Shown here in pieces: positions 1 to 12,002 of a stretch of DNA of 64,000 nt. The stretch comes from Paracyclopina nana (lineage: Eukaryota > Arthropoda > Copepoda > Cyclopoida > Cyclopettidae), in the NCBI GenBank assembly GCA_019096065.1, contig JAGUCH010000002.1, forward strand, positions 9,498,501-9,562,500, given 5' to 3'. The notes beneath the pieces were generated by a model. It worked only from the letters and a program-made list of their open reading frames with translations, was not told the DNA's origin and did no database searches. Made by a program: the position numbers and the translations under genes. Position 1 is the first letter of the stretch. Each line of letters opens with the position of its first letter.

Positions 1-470
1 CCCATTGAGCAGCAGCAGGGGTTGTCAATACATTGCTCAGCTTGGTAAGTATGGCGAAACTTTGGTGCCTCTCAAATCAGCCACAATCTCAATAATTCAA
101 GGTGTGCAGTTGGGCCCTGCCAAGAATCTTACAGAGGAGCTAACGTGCGCTTGGCGAGAGCCTTCGAATTCGAAGGAGTCTGAGGTAGCCGATGCAACTT
201 TCGTTGAAGCTGGTGGGGAAATGGTCGAGGTTTGCGCCTGCTCGCAAGTAAGAATCATGTCTGAATTAGGGGCATGGTTTCTGCATTTGTCTTCCACCTG
301 CTAATGCGAGACATCTCTAGGACCTGTGCAATACCCAGAGCGAGGCCACAATCGTGCTGCCAACTTTGCTAATGGCTCTGGAAAACGCTGCACCCAGCTC
401 CAACTTGGCACTGCCGCTTGGCCCCCTTTTGTACTACTCATTTGTGTACACAACAGTGACGACGGAATGA
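1..470 (+). CDS. Ly6/quiver-like three-finger protein, C-terminal exons (partial)
   Basis: This is the 3' end of a plus-strand gene that starts before the window. Three exons fit: up to 44, 102-247 and 321-470, with donors GTAAGT and GTAAGA, acceptors TTCAAG and CTCTAG, and compatible phases. The joined peptide has an RGCQ segment and later CACSQDLCN, which resembles the closing cysteine cluster plus LCN that ends Ly6/uPAR three-finger domains. About 40 mostly hydrophobic residues follow, as expected for a GPI-anchor signal, then TGA at 468. Known Ly6 proteins are small, cell-surface and disulphide-rich; in insects several control septate junctions or ion channels. The N-terminal half and signal peptide are off-window, so the family call rests on one motif and the tail. 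The gene is convergent with LRIG. Confidence 0.5.
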
Positions 471-685
471 GAGACAGACACATCAATATGTATTATTCTA
501 ATAATAAGGTAACAATGCTCTTTGATGTTGTGCGCTCGTAACTAGAAACTATAGTAACCTTCGTTCATTAAAAGTTGATTAAGGAAGGCAGTAAAGTATG
601 AGATGTATATCACAGCAATTGTGCATCGCTAAAAAATGGAGGGATTCGCTGCAAAAGGCAAGATTCGTCGAACACGTGAATACTA

Positions 686-3600
686 CTAGGCAAACATTTC
701 ATCCTCTTTGAGTGGCACACCGGACCTTTCAACTTCCATTTGTGGAGGAGGCGGGGAAAGCGTGTTGTTTTGCCTCAACTTTTTGTACTTGGCAGCTCGC
801 TTTCTCGAACTTCGCGGCAAGGAGTTCACATAAGCGCCATTCCCACTCGTTAGCGAAGCTCTCTCGCGGCTATTGCGAAGCAATTGCGACTGTCGGAGGC
901 TGTAGTCGGTGCAATTCAACGAGTGCTCCAGCAGCCGCTCGTTGAATTCCAGTCCACTCACTCGCCTCGCAGCTCCCCTATAGACCAAAGGGTCAATGAC
1001 GTCCCTTTGGGGTTCATTGTCGGCTGCTCGCTCTATGACAAGATAATTTTCACCGTTGAGCTCGATTGCGGAGGCTCGTTTCTTTGATGGGCCACCCATT
1101 TGCCGCCAACGGCCTTCATTGTTTAGAAAGTCACGGCTTAAGCTCCGATTGGGGTGAAACGTCCGAAACACCGGAGCTTTGCTCACTTCATTTTCCTCAC
1201 ACTTTTTGGCAGCCTCACACTTGGAAGCACTGCTACTACTGTTCGACGTGCTGCGGTCACTCACAACAATAGAATTGGAGGCCGAAGGAATGGCCTCGCC
1301 ACAGCCATCTTCTTCGTCTTCAAACTCGTAGTCACCAACACTTGTCAGACCCGTGGCTTCAAAGTCAGTCAACGAGATTGTCGACTCACCACCGCCTTGT
1401 CGGGCCACTAAGGGCACTTTAAGAGCTCCTCCACTCTCCTCTTCTGGTTTAAGAGGCTCTTCTTCAGAGTCCAGGTTATCACGGCTTTTTCTCGAGTCGC
1501 CCGTTCCAGAGTCTCGCTCGGACGAGGAATCGTGATGGATGACATTTTGCAGAAGCAAGAGGCTCTTCTCGGTTGGCGGACCAACGGGCGAGAATTCAGC
1601 ATGATCCACTTCAGAGGGTGGCAGCGAAAAATTCACGGGCCCATTCACGAGAATTCGCGTTTCTTCGAAAGATGCAGTGGGATACTGACAGTCGTCCGCG
1701 TTGCGATTCAAACGACAAATGCCTTGATCATGGTCAAAGTGGCTGCTGCTGCTTCGACGTATTTGGTGATCCGTGTACTGATTTGCAATCACCAATGGCC
1801 TCTGGAGTCCGACCAGGCTATCAGCTGGCACAGCCTCATTCTTTCCATTAAAGCCAAACGATCCACGTGGTGCCCTTTCATGGACGCTGCCTCTCCGTCG
1901 TTGGAGTCGTTGACGAACCATATAGACAATCACCCACACTAACGACGTGCCCATTATGCAGCACACGACAGCCACTATGATGATCCCAGTTGTTTGATCA
2001 GATTCTCCCCCGTTGTTATGTCCGTTGTTGATCGTTGTGAAGATGTTGGAGAAAGCATTGACCTTCAGGATGCTCGACTGGGTCTGGTTGCCCAAGGGAT
2101 TATCCACCAAGCATTGATAGCTGAGTTAAAAATGTTGTGCTGTTACATTAGTCTGATTGGCAAGGCAATGCAATTATACTTACAATCCTGCGTCACCGAG
2201 CCGAGCCTTTACGATTACAAGAAGTTGGTTGTCTGCTGCAAAAAAATGCCTCTCCGTTGGCTCCAACTTGGTACCGTCTTTCGACCATGTTAATAGGGGC
2301 TTAGGGCTACCCGACGCCATGCACTCGATGACGGCAGTGTCGCCTTCGGTCACAACTTTGTCCTCCATGGGCTTAACAAATCTGAGAAAAAAGCAAGAAT
2401 TTGGTTAGAGGAGGTGACCAAGAAACTAACTAACGAACAAACAACGTACTTAGGCGTTTCCAGGACGGAAAGAGTTATGTTCCACGAGATGAGGCCAGCG
2501 GGGTTTTTGGCCGTGCAAGTGTAGATCCCCGTGTCGATTGCTTTCACCTCCCTAATCACGAAGCTGTTCACGTTGGTCATTCGATCATCACTCGATTGGA
2601 AGCTGTTGACAATGATCCGTCTCTCCCTGGCAGCGGGGAAATCTGAGCCAAAATCCTTCGTCCAAAACACCTTTGGAGCTGGAACACCTTGGGCAGCACA
2701 CTTCATTGTGGCTGAGGAGCCAGCCTCGATGGTGATGTCCTCTGGGGTGACAACAAACGTGGGATAAACATACACCGTGATGTTTGCCTTTTCCGAGTAG
2801 GTGACACCAAACTTGTTCGACACGACGCATTGATAGCGGCCAGCATCGTCGTATGTCAGATTTGACAAATGCAGCGTTGCTGTGATTTCTCGGCCCTTGC
2901 CATCGTAGGAGTGGGAATGATAAGTGACGCACCTCTCCACGCAGCCCGGAGAATCATCAGCGTCTACATTGTCAGAGTCCAATTTCCACAAAAAACTCAT
3001 CTCAGCCGGAGAAGTCGAAGCTGCTCGGCAGGCCAAAGTTAAATTGGCTCCATGGAGGGTGACTTGAGTTTCGGGCTGCTTCAATATGTATGGCTTCGGA
3101 AAATCGTCGCAAGTGTAGCTTTCATAGGGCACATAAGTTATGAAATGGCCTTTGAGCAGCTCCGGGTGTGCGCACGTGGCCGTGACTTGGCTTTTGTTGA
3201 TTCGAACGGTCTCATTCAGCCATTTGGGAAACCATTTGAGGTAGCAGTCGCACAGAATGCTTCCGCTATTCATCATGACGCTTTGTAGCCGAGTCAGGTG
3301 TTGAAAGGCGTTTTCTTGCACAGTCGAAATTATATTGTCACGAATATCGAGTGTTTCTAGGCTATCCAAGCCTAGGAAGGCACGACTCCCTATGGATTTT
3401 ATGTGATTGTTGCTCAAACTGAGCGACTTCACATTCACTAGTCCATCAAAGGGAGCTTCCATGTCTTCGATAGTATGGCTAATTTCATTTCCATCTAATG
3501 CCAAGGTCTCAAGGAGAGGAACGTCGGCAAAGGTTCGGCTGTCATGATTGCCAGCACCTCCCTCAATGTGAGAAATTTTGTTGTCCTGGAGAAAGAGATG

Positions 3601-4566
3601 CTTGAGGCTGGGTAGGCGGCTCAGAGTGAGTCGATCCAGCAACTGGAGTTTGTTTGAGCGCAAATCCAGCTTGTCCAGAACGCGACAAAATTCCCATGCA
3701 TCTTCGTCGACAAAATCGACATCGTTGAATGCTAGCGACAGATAACGTAGGGTAGATAACCCGTAAAGCCATCCTTTGTTGACTCTGTTGATCTTGTTCC
3801 TGTCAAGGGACAGCTCTTCGATGTTAGAGAGGCCGAAGAAAGCACCGTCCATTAAGAACTCGATTTGATTGCGCTTGAATCGCAAGATCTTGAGATTTTC
3901 CAGGCCGTGAAACGTCAACCCTTGAATTTCCACAAATTTGTTCTTATTGAGCTCAAGCATGAGTAATGATTTCATGTTTTGAAACAATCCTTTGGGGAAC
4001 GACGAGAGGCTGTTTTTGCTTAAAATCAGGTTTTCCAGCGAGTTCAGGTTATCCATGCAACCTTCGTCTAACGAGACAATTCGATTGTTTTTCAAGTTGA
4101 GCGTCCGCAAGAAGCCACCACCCGGGAAAGCATCGGGTGGAAGCGAGATTATTTTATTATTGGCCAGGTTCAGCTCCATAAGATGCACTAGCCCGTCAAT
4201 TCTCAAGCTTTTGACCGAAGAAATGTTGTTTCCTGACAAGTCAAGTTTTCGCAGCTTGTAGTGGACTCCAGTGAACACCAAGTTGACCAACATGTTGGAC
4301 GACAAGTCCAACTCTTCCAAGCCAGCTAGGGCCAAAATTTCGGTAGAATTAACCGTCTCCAAGTCATTGAGAGACAAATCCAGATGCACTAAATCCAATG
4401 GCAATCCTGGCGGAGGTTTGAGCAGACCTCTAGAGGAGCAATTGGCTGACCTCTCCTGCTTCGAACACGAGCACACTAGCGGAGGGCAAGTGGCCGCCGC
4501 CGCTGCAAAGGCCATGGCGAAAGCCACGGCAACCACAACCCGCATTTTGCGGGATTCAAGGATCAC
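686..4566 (-). CDS. LRIG-type receptor (leucine-rich repeats and Ig domains, single-pass)
   Basis: Three exons on the minus strand, 4566-2450, 2381-2184 and 2120-686, give 1249 residues. Introns are 68 and 63 bases with GTACGT and GTAAGT donors. Order: signal peptide (about 1-26; M8 is an alternative start with a good AAAATG context), cysteine-rich N-cap, about 15 leucine-rich repeats, a cysteine C-cap with CAHPELLKGHF, three Ig C2 domains (about 500-790; the third crosses both introns and has YQC at 773-775), one membrane helix at about 817-840, and a roughly 410-residue acidic and serine-rich tail. The CDDFPKP joint between C-cap and first Ig is typical of LRIG. Vertebrate LRIGs (about 1100 residues) tune receptor tyrosine kinase and BMP signalling; the insect relative is lambik. 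The tail is not recognisably conserved. Confidence 0.93.
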
Positions 4567-5436
4567 TGCGTATGATGATTTTTTTCAGCATTTTCGCGAA
4601 ACTAATTTCTTCAGTGTCGCGGTCAAATCTTGTCCATTGATCGCGTTGTTTGTTGCTGCGCTATGGCTACGCACCTGAAACTGGCCAAGCTGCAAATTGG
4701 GCAAATTTGGGCTGCCCAACATCTGAACTGAGCTGGCTCGCCGCAAGCTGGCGTGCCGAACAGGTGAATGACGAGGATCTGGTCAAGCTGCAGGCGGGCG
4801 GTGCGGAGGCGACAGCAAGTCTGTCATGTCTGCCTCACAGACGGCTATGATTCACGTCGGAAAAAAATGTATTCCTTTGTCACTTCAATGCTATGATCAT
4901 GAATCGTTATTATGGCTGCTATGAATATAGTTGATATTGGTAAAACTGTCAACAAAGGAAAACAATCTCGTCAAATTGTAGCACATTTAAAACCTCAAGA
5001 GAAATTCCTTACGGCAACGGAACGCACTTATTGTGGCACTTTAGAGGTAAAGCCAGTACTTTTTCATTGCTTTTTTGATCTATTACAGCCACCAGTGGAT
5101 GATGTTTTATGGTCAAAATAACCTTGAATTGAGAAACTAACTCAGTTATTGAAATTACACAAATAACATTAGTGGTAAATCTTTAAAAAGTTTGTGCTTG
5201 ACTTTAATTTTGATCCTACGTTAGTTCAGCTGCCAATCGTCAACAACAACGAAGCCCAAGATGGACACAGTCAAGTAGTAGTTGAATTGAACTGGCACAA
5301 CCGCTCATTGATTATGATTCAGTATAAATTAAGTGACTTGAGCAGAATCTCTTCGGCCATTCAAGCCCGTAAACGGCAGGAGACTGACTGTTGTACCTTG
5401 TCTTGACATAGAAGCGCAATTTTGTCCGTACTTAAA
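4567..5436. other. Intergenic region between divergent LRIG and NTPDase-like genes
   Basis: This 870-base gap separates two head-to-head start codons and must hold both promoters. The LRIG-proximal half is richer in G and C; the other half is AT rich. I see no convincing gene, RNA or repeat. A TATA-like site is listed separately. Confidence 0.5.
5323..5330 (+). promoter_or_regulatory. Candidate TATA box for the NTPDase-like gene
   Basis: TATAAATT lies 107 bases upstream of the ATG at 5437, with a CATTCA initiator-like motif about 35 bases further down. The position suits a short 5' leader. There is no transcript evidence. Confidence 0.35.
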
Positions 5437-7050
5437 ATGGCAACGTCTGGGGACATTTTAGTTACTTCGGTCCGAGTCCTCTACGGGATCGTGATATTTT
5501 TTGCACTCCTTCTCATGGCCATTACAATCCACAGTTTTGCACCTGTGACAGACCCAGTCTCATCGGTGACATTTCTCGATAAGATCTCTTACTTTATGGG
5601 AGTTCATGAAAAAAGTGCCATAGTCATCGTTGATCTTGGTAACCAATGCTAAATAATATTTCCTAGTTGGTGCTTTTGCCTATCGTGGTTTCTTCTTTAG
5701 GAGCGTGGAGTTCGATTGTCTACACATATACGTTTCACCGTCACATCTCTGATGGCACGTTTCACGTCGAAAGTGAACATAAAAAACTCCTCCTTCCAGG
5801 CCTTTTTGGCGATGACTCTGCATCAAATGCCACCATACTAAACCAAAGAATAGACGATGTCTTCTCAACGGCCACTGCGTACTTGCCCGACAACTGGCTG
5901 AGGTTTCGTCTTCGGCCTCACGACTGTCAGATTGAAGAATGTCGTCCTCCTATTTTAGTCAAGGTCTCAAATGAGGCTCTTCATCTGAAGAAGCCGCGAA
6001 TATCAACTGTTCTACAGAATTTACATCGGAGACTGGAAACCAATTCAAGCTTTTACTTTAACCCTGAAAAGAGTTTTGGCGCTATCAGCAATTTGGCTGA
6101 GGAGACGGCTCTGCGATGGTTTTCAATCAATTTGCTAAGGCATGGTTTCATCGACTGGAAAGTTTCCTCGTCAGCCATCATCCTTGATGTACAAGAGAGA
6201 GACATGTTCATAACGATGGCCATACCTAGTAACATGGCTCTGCCAGAGCAACGAATTCAGAGCACCCAGAATATGGAAGCGTTTGGGCACAAAATCAAAA
6301 TTGTTACTTTCAAGTATCCAGGCCTTGGGTTGTACTCTGCCAGAGCCCACGTTTTCGGGCTTTCTTCAACTCCCAATGTATTTTCTTCGCGTGATGGCAC
6401 TTCTGGTATAGACGTTCGAAGTGCATGTGTCAATCCCGTTTGTGATGCGTTCTGGGAATGGGAAAACTCCACTTACCACGTTCGAGGAGTTGTCAATGGC
6501 ACCTACGAGCTGGTGCGGGAGCGAAACGGTAAAATTCACACTCTATTAGAAAGTTCCTTGAAATATTCTTAATTTTTTTATTGCTCATTTAGGTCCTTTT
6601 GCTGGTAAGAAGATCAACCGGCCCGTTGCCAAATACGATTACTGTCACCGTGTTTGTGCCGCTTTTGTCGGCCAAAATCTAAGAGTGACATTTGAGGATC
6701 AAGATGGAGGCAAAGCTGATAAGGCCATTTTTGACAGTATCCGAGGAGGCCGCCCCGTCTTTATGGCTGGTCTCTTGCGAGAAAAATGCATTGAAAGGGG
6801 CCTTACTTTGCCAGACTCTGGTGGCGATGTCAAAATGAGAACTTTCCTGGATTCCCTAAAGCACGCTTGCAAAGTGCCAAATACTGAACAACCTTTCGCT
6901 TGCACAGATCTGATGTTTCTTGCGACTTTGGTTGATCAGCTTCTGGGCTTCAAACAAGGCTCCTTTTTGCACTCGAGTAGCTCGGTGAATGGCATGACCG
7001 CTGAGTGGCCTCTGGCCACCGCTTTTCATATATATCAAAACGGACTGTGA
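5437..7050 (+). CDS. Divergent GDA1/CD39 family (NTPDase-like) membrane protein, probably inactive
   Basis: Exons 5437-5638, 5701-6528 and 6593-7050 encode 495 residues. A membrane segment at about residues 11-33 looks like a signal anchor; the rest would lie in the ER/Golgi lumen or outside the cell. The fold matches apyrases in order: a VDLGAWSS stretch (65-72) where active enzymes have DAGS (ACR1), an AEETALRWFSIN stretch that keeps the ACR3 glutamates (201-202), a cysteine-paired C-terminal half, and an AEWPLATAFH stretch like ACR5. Active NTPDases hydrolyse nucleoside di- and triphosphates. Here ACR1, ACR2 (SNEALHL in place of TAGMR) and ACR4 (DVQERD in place of DLGGAS) have lost the phosphate-binding glycines and serines, so catalysis is doubtful. 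No C-terminal membrane helix is seen. The start was taken at the first ATG in frame. Confidence 0.7.
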
Positions 7051-7196
7051 TGAGTTTGCTCACTGAGTGATGAAAAAACGAGACCAACCCTATCAGATAG
7101 ATGCAATATTTAATAATGGTTTAGTTGTTAAAACACCTACTATGAATATCAAAAGGACGCTTCGTGTATCTAGCTACTCTCAAATAACTAAACTCA

Positions 7197-9808
7197 CTAG
7201 TTGGCTAAATTTTTCACATAGTCATAGCAAGAGCTATGATCTTCGACAAATGACTCTTTCATCGCTCGCATTTTGCTCATTGCAGAGCGATGAGCCTTGC
7301 TTTTCTTGTTCTTATAGCGCACCTCTCCGGTTAGTTTATCAAGCAAATAGTGGAGCCAAAAAACGTTCGTTTTGGGAAAGAACCCACGCCAATCATCCTT
7401 AGTGTGCTGCCTCATTTGCCTGAAAGCAAAACAAAAATATTCTAGTATGCTTGCGGTCCCCTCGCAGCTAAAAGTGAGAAATTACCTATAAATGTCAAAT
7501 TGGTAATCTCCTTCCGATTGAAAGAGCTCTTCGTCCTCTGCGAGATTGTTGAAAATGACACAACTATGTCCAGGCAAAGTCATACGACTAAGTGAAAAAT
7601 CGATGATTGTGGCTTTGACTCCCATAGTTTCCACTTCATAACACTCGTCCTTGTGCTTGAAAGGAATTGTTTTTTCGTCACTCTCCCGAACTAATATGTT
7701 CCCCCAATGAAGGTCTCGATGCTCAAAAAGGAGTGCCTTTTCAGCCATAGCCATTGCGTGAGCCACCTGATCAAACACTGCCAGGCCCTGAGCAGCATTA
7801 TTTAGAACAATATGCTCCAAATCCTTGCCACCATTGCTGAGTTCGAGAACAACGAATTTTTGGGGCTCCGACTGGCTTGCAAAAAGGCATCCATCAGGAC
7901 GGTCATTCTCACTGACATTGTCTCGGTCATACTCGTCCCACTTTTCAAGCAATATTTCTGGATAGCAGCCCTGGGCCACGTCGCATCGACGCACAGAAAG
8001 AAACCCAGGAGCCATTGCGTCCTTGTCACCTACCTCGGAAGCCAATTCGCTTAATTCAGTTGATATGATAATCTCGGCTAGAATGTCGGACAGCTTCGTT
8101 TGAGCATGGCCGTTCACCACAACCGTACCGTCAAATGGAACGATTTTTACCACAGGTGGATCTAAATTGGTTCTGTCTGGCAGTAAAAACACTTCGCCGA
8201 AGGAGCCTTCGCCAATCTGGAAGGCAAAATGTTCCCTTTATGCAAATATTTTGCGGCGTAACTAAGACATTTACCTTGGTGGCCTTAGAGAGCCTGTCAG
8301 CGCCATACATGCTCTCAAACGGTATAACCGCTCTGTTGGTACATCTAGCCAGAACTTTTTCAATGTCTGTAGTAATGGCCTCGGTCCGTGATGGAGGCTT
8401 GACAATTTCATTATTGTCACAAGTCACGATGTACGAGGAGGAATGCACCGACCTAGTAAAGCTCACACTTTTGCAACTGGTATCATTCTCCTCGTCTCCT
8501 TCGTCAAAGGCGAGGTGGGGGTGAAAAGTTTGCCTCCTTGCATTAGCCATCATCGCTATCCGGCTTAGAACAAAACCTGAGCTGCGCTTTGCACCACCCA
8601 AGTTCGAAAATTCGCCCTGCATTAAAATAAAGCATAGTGAAGGCGTTATACCAAACTTTCAAAGCTTCACCCATACCAGTGTTTCTCTCCTATCAGGTGT
8701 GCATTTAACGGATCTTCTCCAGTTCTTTCCACCTTTCCTGACGATCAACTCGTGAACGCCTCTGAAGCTACACGAGGGCACATTTAGCGCAGTTTCAATA
8801 CGAACATGAGGTTTTTTAAGACATCCTTCAGTAGCACCCACCAAAGTGGGCGTGGAAGTGGCTTTTTGGCTCAGTATGGGACTGAAATTGTCGATTGTGG
8901 TTGCGGAAGAGGCTTTTTTGCCGAAGATGGGGCTAAAGTTGCAAATTGGAGGCTCAGCACGAGGCGTAACCGTAGAGGCGTCAACATTGCAAATATTGTC
9001 CGTTTTGGTAGGAGGTGAGGAGAAAATGTCATCGCTGCGGTCACTTTCGTTGCCACTGATCTTAAGACAAGCTTCCAGGTCTTCAGCAACGTAGTCAAGT
9101 GTGGCATCACTGAAAAGTCGATCACTTGAGGCCTTAGGCTGTCTTGAGTTGTGCGATTTCGCGGCTAAAGTGGGGGCCTTTTTCGCCGGCATTGCAGCTT
9201 TTGCAATAGAGATTTTTTTGCCACCACTTGCCTGTATGGCTTTGTAGCTATTTTCAAGGGAAGTGAATAGTAGGCCCCCTCCATTGGTGGTGTTTCCCTT
9301 CTCAACAGAGGACTCTGCAGAGAAATACTCTTTTGAGGAGTCCCAGCTTGGCCTATTCTTTGGCACGTATGTGGTCTTGACAGGGCTGGTGAATAGCCTG
9401 AAAATTAAGAAGGACGTTTTGTAAGCAACGGTAGCGAAATAAAAAAAGCGACATACTTATCAAACACGTCATCTTTTGTCTCGGCTCCAAAAATGGGGGA
9501 GCTGAAATCACTTTTGCTACTGTTACTGGCAGAGGAGGAGTCCACAATATTCTCCTTCTTTATGGTTCGATTTCTCTTATAAGTTGGGTTACTTTTTTGC
9601 ATGGCTTTCTGTTGAATAGGCTTGTTTTCAGCCAAGACGGTATCCAATGCCTTGGCAGTGGGCAAAGACGGGGCAGAATTATACGAGCCTGCATAAAGAT
9701 TGTTTAAATTTTCAGCCGCTGTACTTGTCGTTCAAGCTTACCAAGAGGCTTCCGTCCAAAATTGTCCTTCTTAGAGTCCTTTTGGCGGGCATATGTTTTG
9801 CTGAACAT
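7197..9808 (-). CDS. Haspin-like histone H3 Thr3 kinase
   Basis: Six exons on the minus strand, 9808-9742, 9688-9457, 9397-8677, 8616-8275, 8216-7486 and 7419-7197, give 771 residues; introns are 53-66 bases. The N-terminal half is basic, serine rich and low complexity, as in other haspins. The kinase domain begins near residue 440: glycine loop IGEGSFGEVF at 455-464, catalytic HRDLHWGN at 620-627, then IIDFSLSR in place of the usual DFG segment, a known haspin feature. The GDYQFDIYR run and the C-terminal NVFWLHYLLDKL helix are also haspin hallmarks. Haspin phosphorylates histone H3 on threonine 3 in mitosis, recruiting the chromosomal passenger complex. The gene is convergent with the NTPDase-like gene (146 bases apart) and divergent from the esterase. 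Confidence 0.95.
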
Positions 9809-10019
9809 TTTTAGAGTAAAAATTCTTCTCCTGAGGTTCCTTTCTGTTTTTGAATTTGTTTCCAATTTTAGCCGGTAGGTGGCGAAGAGTCGTGCTCGAA
9901 AGTGGCGCGAAATTCGAATTTTTCCACAATAAAGTAAACATCGCATCCAAAAGTTATATTGTTGGCCATCGTCATCATATTTCGTGCCAAAAAAGGAAGT
10001 GTTTTTCCTTGGTACTGAG
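9809..10019. promoter_or_regulatory. Bidirectional promoter interval, haspin and carboxylesterase
   Basis: Only 211 bases separate the haspin ATG (9808, minus) from the first in-frame esterase ATG (10020, plus), or 331 bases if the esterase starts at 10140. Both promoters must fit here. No TATA box is obvious on either strand. Confidence 0.4.
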
Positions 10020-11915
10020 ATGGCGTGCTCCATTGGGTCGTTATCTCGAATCTATTTGAAAGCAAAGGCCAAAAAGCCACTGTTAGTGCTGTTATCTTGC
10101 AAAATCGACTCGACTGCTCGGCTTGGGGTAGAGAGAGGAATGTCTTCTTGCAAAGTTTTGACTACCCATGGCTATGTGGAGGGTCTTCTGAGGAATTCAG
10201 CCACCGAGGGAGCGGACTTTTTGTCCTTTAGGGGCATTCCGTATGCCAAGGCGCCCATGAGATTCCAATTGCCACAACCTGCCGACCCTTGGGACCAAGT
10301 TTATCGTGCGTTTAAATGTGGACCGGATTGTCCTCAATTCAGCATGCTCACCAGGTTTTAGCACTTGCTAGCTAGCTTTGCATAATCTCGGCTAATTTTA
10401 TGCGCCGAAAGGGACATAATCGGTCAAGAGGACAACTGCCTCACTCTTAACATTTATACGAGAGGAAAGGTTGGCGAAGCTAAGGGAAAGCTACCGGTGC
10501 TCATTTGGATACACGGGGGAGCCTTTTCACTCGGCTCGGGCAGCGACTTCTTTTATGGACCTGCACGGGCGATGGATCAACCAATTGTGCTCGCCACTAT
10601 TAACTACAGATTAGGCCCTTTCGGCTTCACTAATGGAGGCGAATGTCCTTCTAATATCGGCCTTCATGATCAAAGGTTGGCCATTCAATGGATAAAGGAG
10701 AACGCCAAAGCCTTCGGAGGCGATCCAGATAATATCAGTAATTCTTCCAGCGCTGGCAATAAAATGTCATAACTTCATTTAATTTCCAGCTCTCGTGGGA
10801 GAGTCGGCTGGAGCAGCCTCCGCGCACATTTTAGCTGCTGCAGCAACCTCCGATCAGGAAAGGCCGTTCCATAAGATCATCCTTCAAAGTGGAACAGCTC
10901 TATGCCCATGGGCCACTACCACCAAGGCTGAAAACGAGGGTGAAACCCTATTGCGAAGGCTTTCTGATGCGCTCAACTGTTCCAGCCTCGATGAGCTACG
11001 GCAAGTGGACTCTGCCGATCTATTAAAGGCTGCGCTAAAAGTCAATGGGCCGACGGGAAATAACCTTTTTGTTCCCGATCGCACCGACCCAATATTTTTC
11101 CCCAAAGGGCTTGAGTGTCCGGTCGGGCTTCCTGCCATAGTTGGAATCAATGCGGACGAGGGGGCTTTTCTTGCCGCTTTGTTCCTCTCCAGCAAGCGAA
11201 TTTGTCAGCGACTCAATCACCCCACAGAATCTGGAAGTGCTCTCGGCCAAGCATTGTTGCTTGATCATATTATGGGTGCTAAAGGAGGCTGGCTAGCTCG
11301 GAGCGAATACTTCCCTGATAACGAAATTATTGGATGGGACTCTGCTGGAAAGCTGTCTCAATTAATCGGCGATGCATTCTTTGTGCATCCCTTTTTTAGG
11401 CTACTCCGGGATAACCGTCGTGGTAGTGACAATCCTCCACTATACGTCTACAAATATGCTCACAGAGGCGAGATGTCACTCCCGCAAATTATGACGGGAG
11501 TGGACAGTTTTGGGGTGTCCCACTTCGATGAGGTTCTCATACAGTTCGACAATAAAGTAAGTCTCTCTCCCCAAGCAATTGCATACACATGGAAACACGT
11601 ACTAGATAAGCGTTCTACAAAATCTATTCCTTTCAGCTTTCACCACCCGACAACTCGAGAACTTCACCGGCCAGTGAAAAGGATAAGAGGGTAGCTAGAT
11701 TCATTTGGTCTTCTTGGTCAAACTTTGCTCATAAAAGCAACCCAGGATTGCCTTGGACAGACTTCCACAGAAGCAGTAGTGGCGAGTATTTGGAGATTTC
11801 TCATCAGCCTCAACTTCGCAACACTGGCCTCGTGGATGATTGCAAGATGGCATTTTGGGATGACGCTATTTCAGCGCATCAGCAAGCTACTTGCATCAGC
11901 AACTCCAAACTTTAA
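10020..11915 (+). CDS. Type B carboxylesterase with intact catalytic triad
   Basis: Exons 10020-10354, 10412-10737, 10790-11556 and 11637-11915 encode 568 residues. A start at 10140 (528 residues) is equally possible and gives the usual N-terminus for the family. Visible features are FRGIPYAKAP, the EDNCLTLNIYT stretch, the oxyanion-hole HGGAF, the nucleophile elbow GESAG (Ser226 from the first ATG), acid Glu344 in NADEGAF and His465 in GVSHFDE. All three catalytic residues are present, so this should be an active alpha/beta-hydrolase acting on carboxyl esters. There is no clear signal peptide from 10140, suggesting a cytosolic enzyme of the detoxifying type rather than a cholinesterase. The first intron has a weak donor (AG|GTTTTA). 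AATAAA at 11953 lies 50 bases before the next gene's ATG. Confidence 0.92.
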
Positions 11916-12002
11916 TCATTGTACGGAGCGCACATGTGTTCTTTTGTGCTCGAATAAAAGTGAAAGCTAGCACACCTGTCATTAACTTCAGTAGCTACTA
12001 CA

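Noticed and set aside
4650..4850. Short plus-strand frame upstream of LRIG
   Set aside because: It overlaps the likely LRIG promoter and leader and has no recognisable features.
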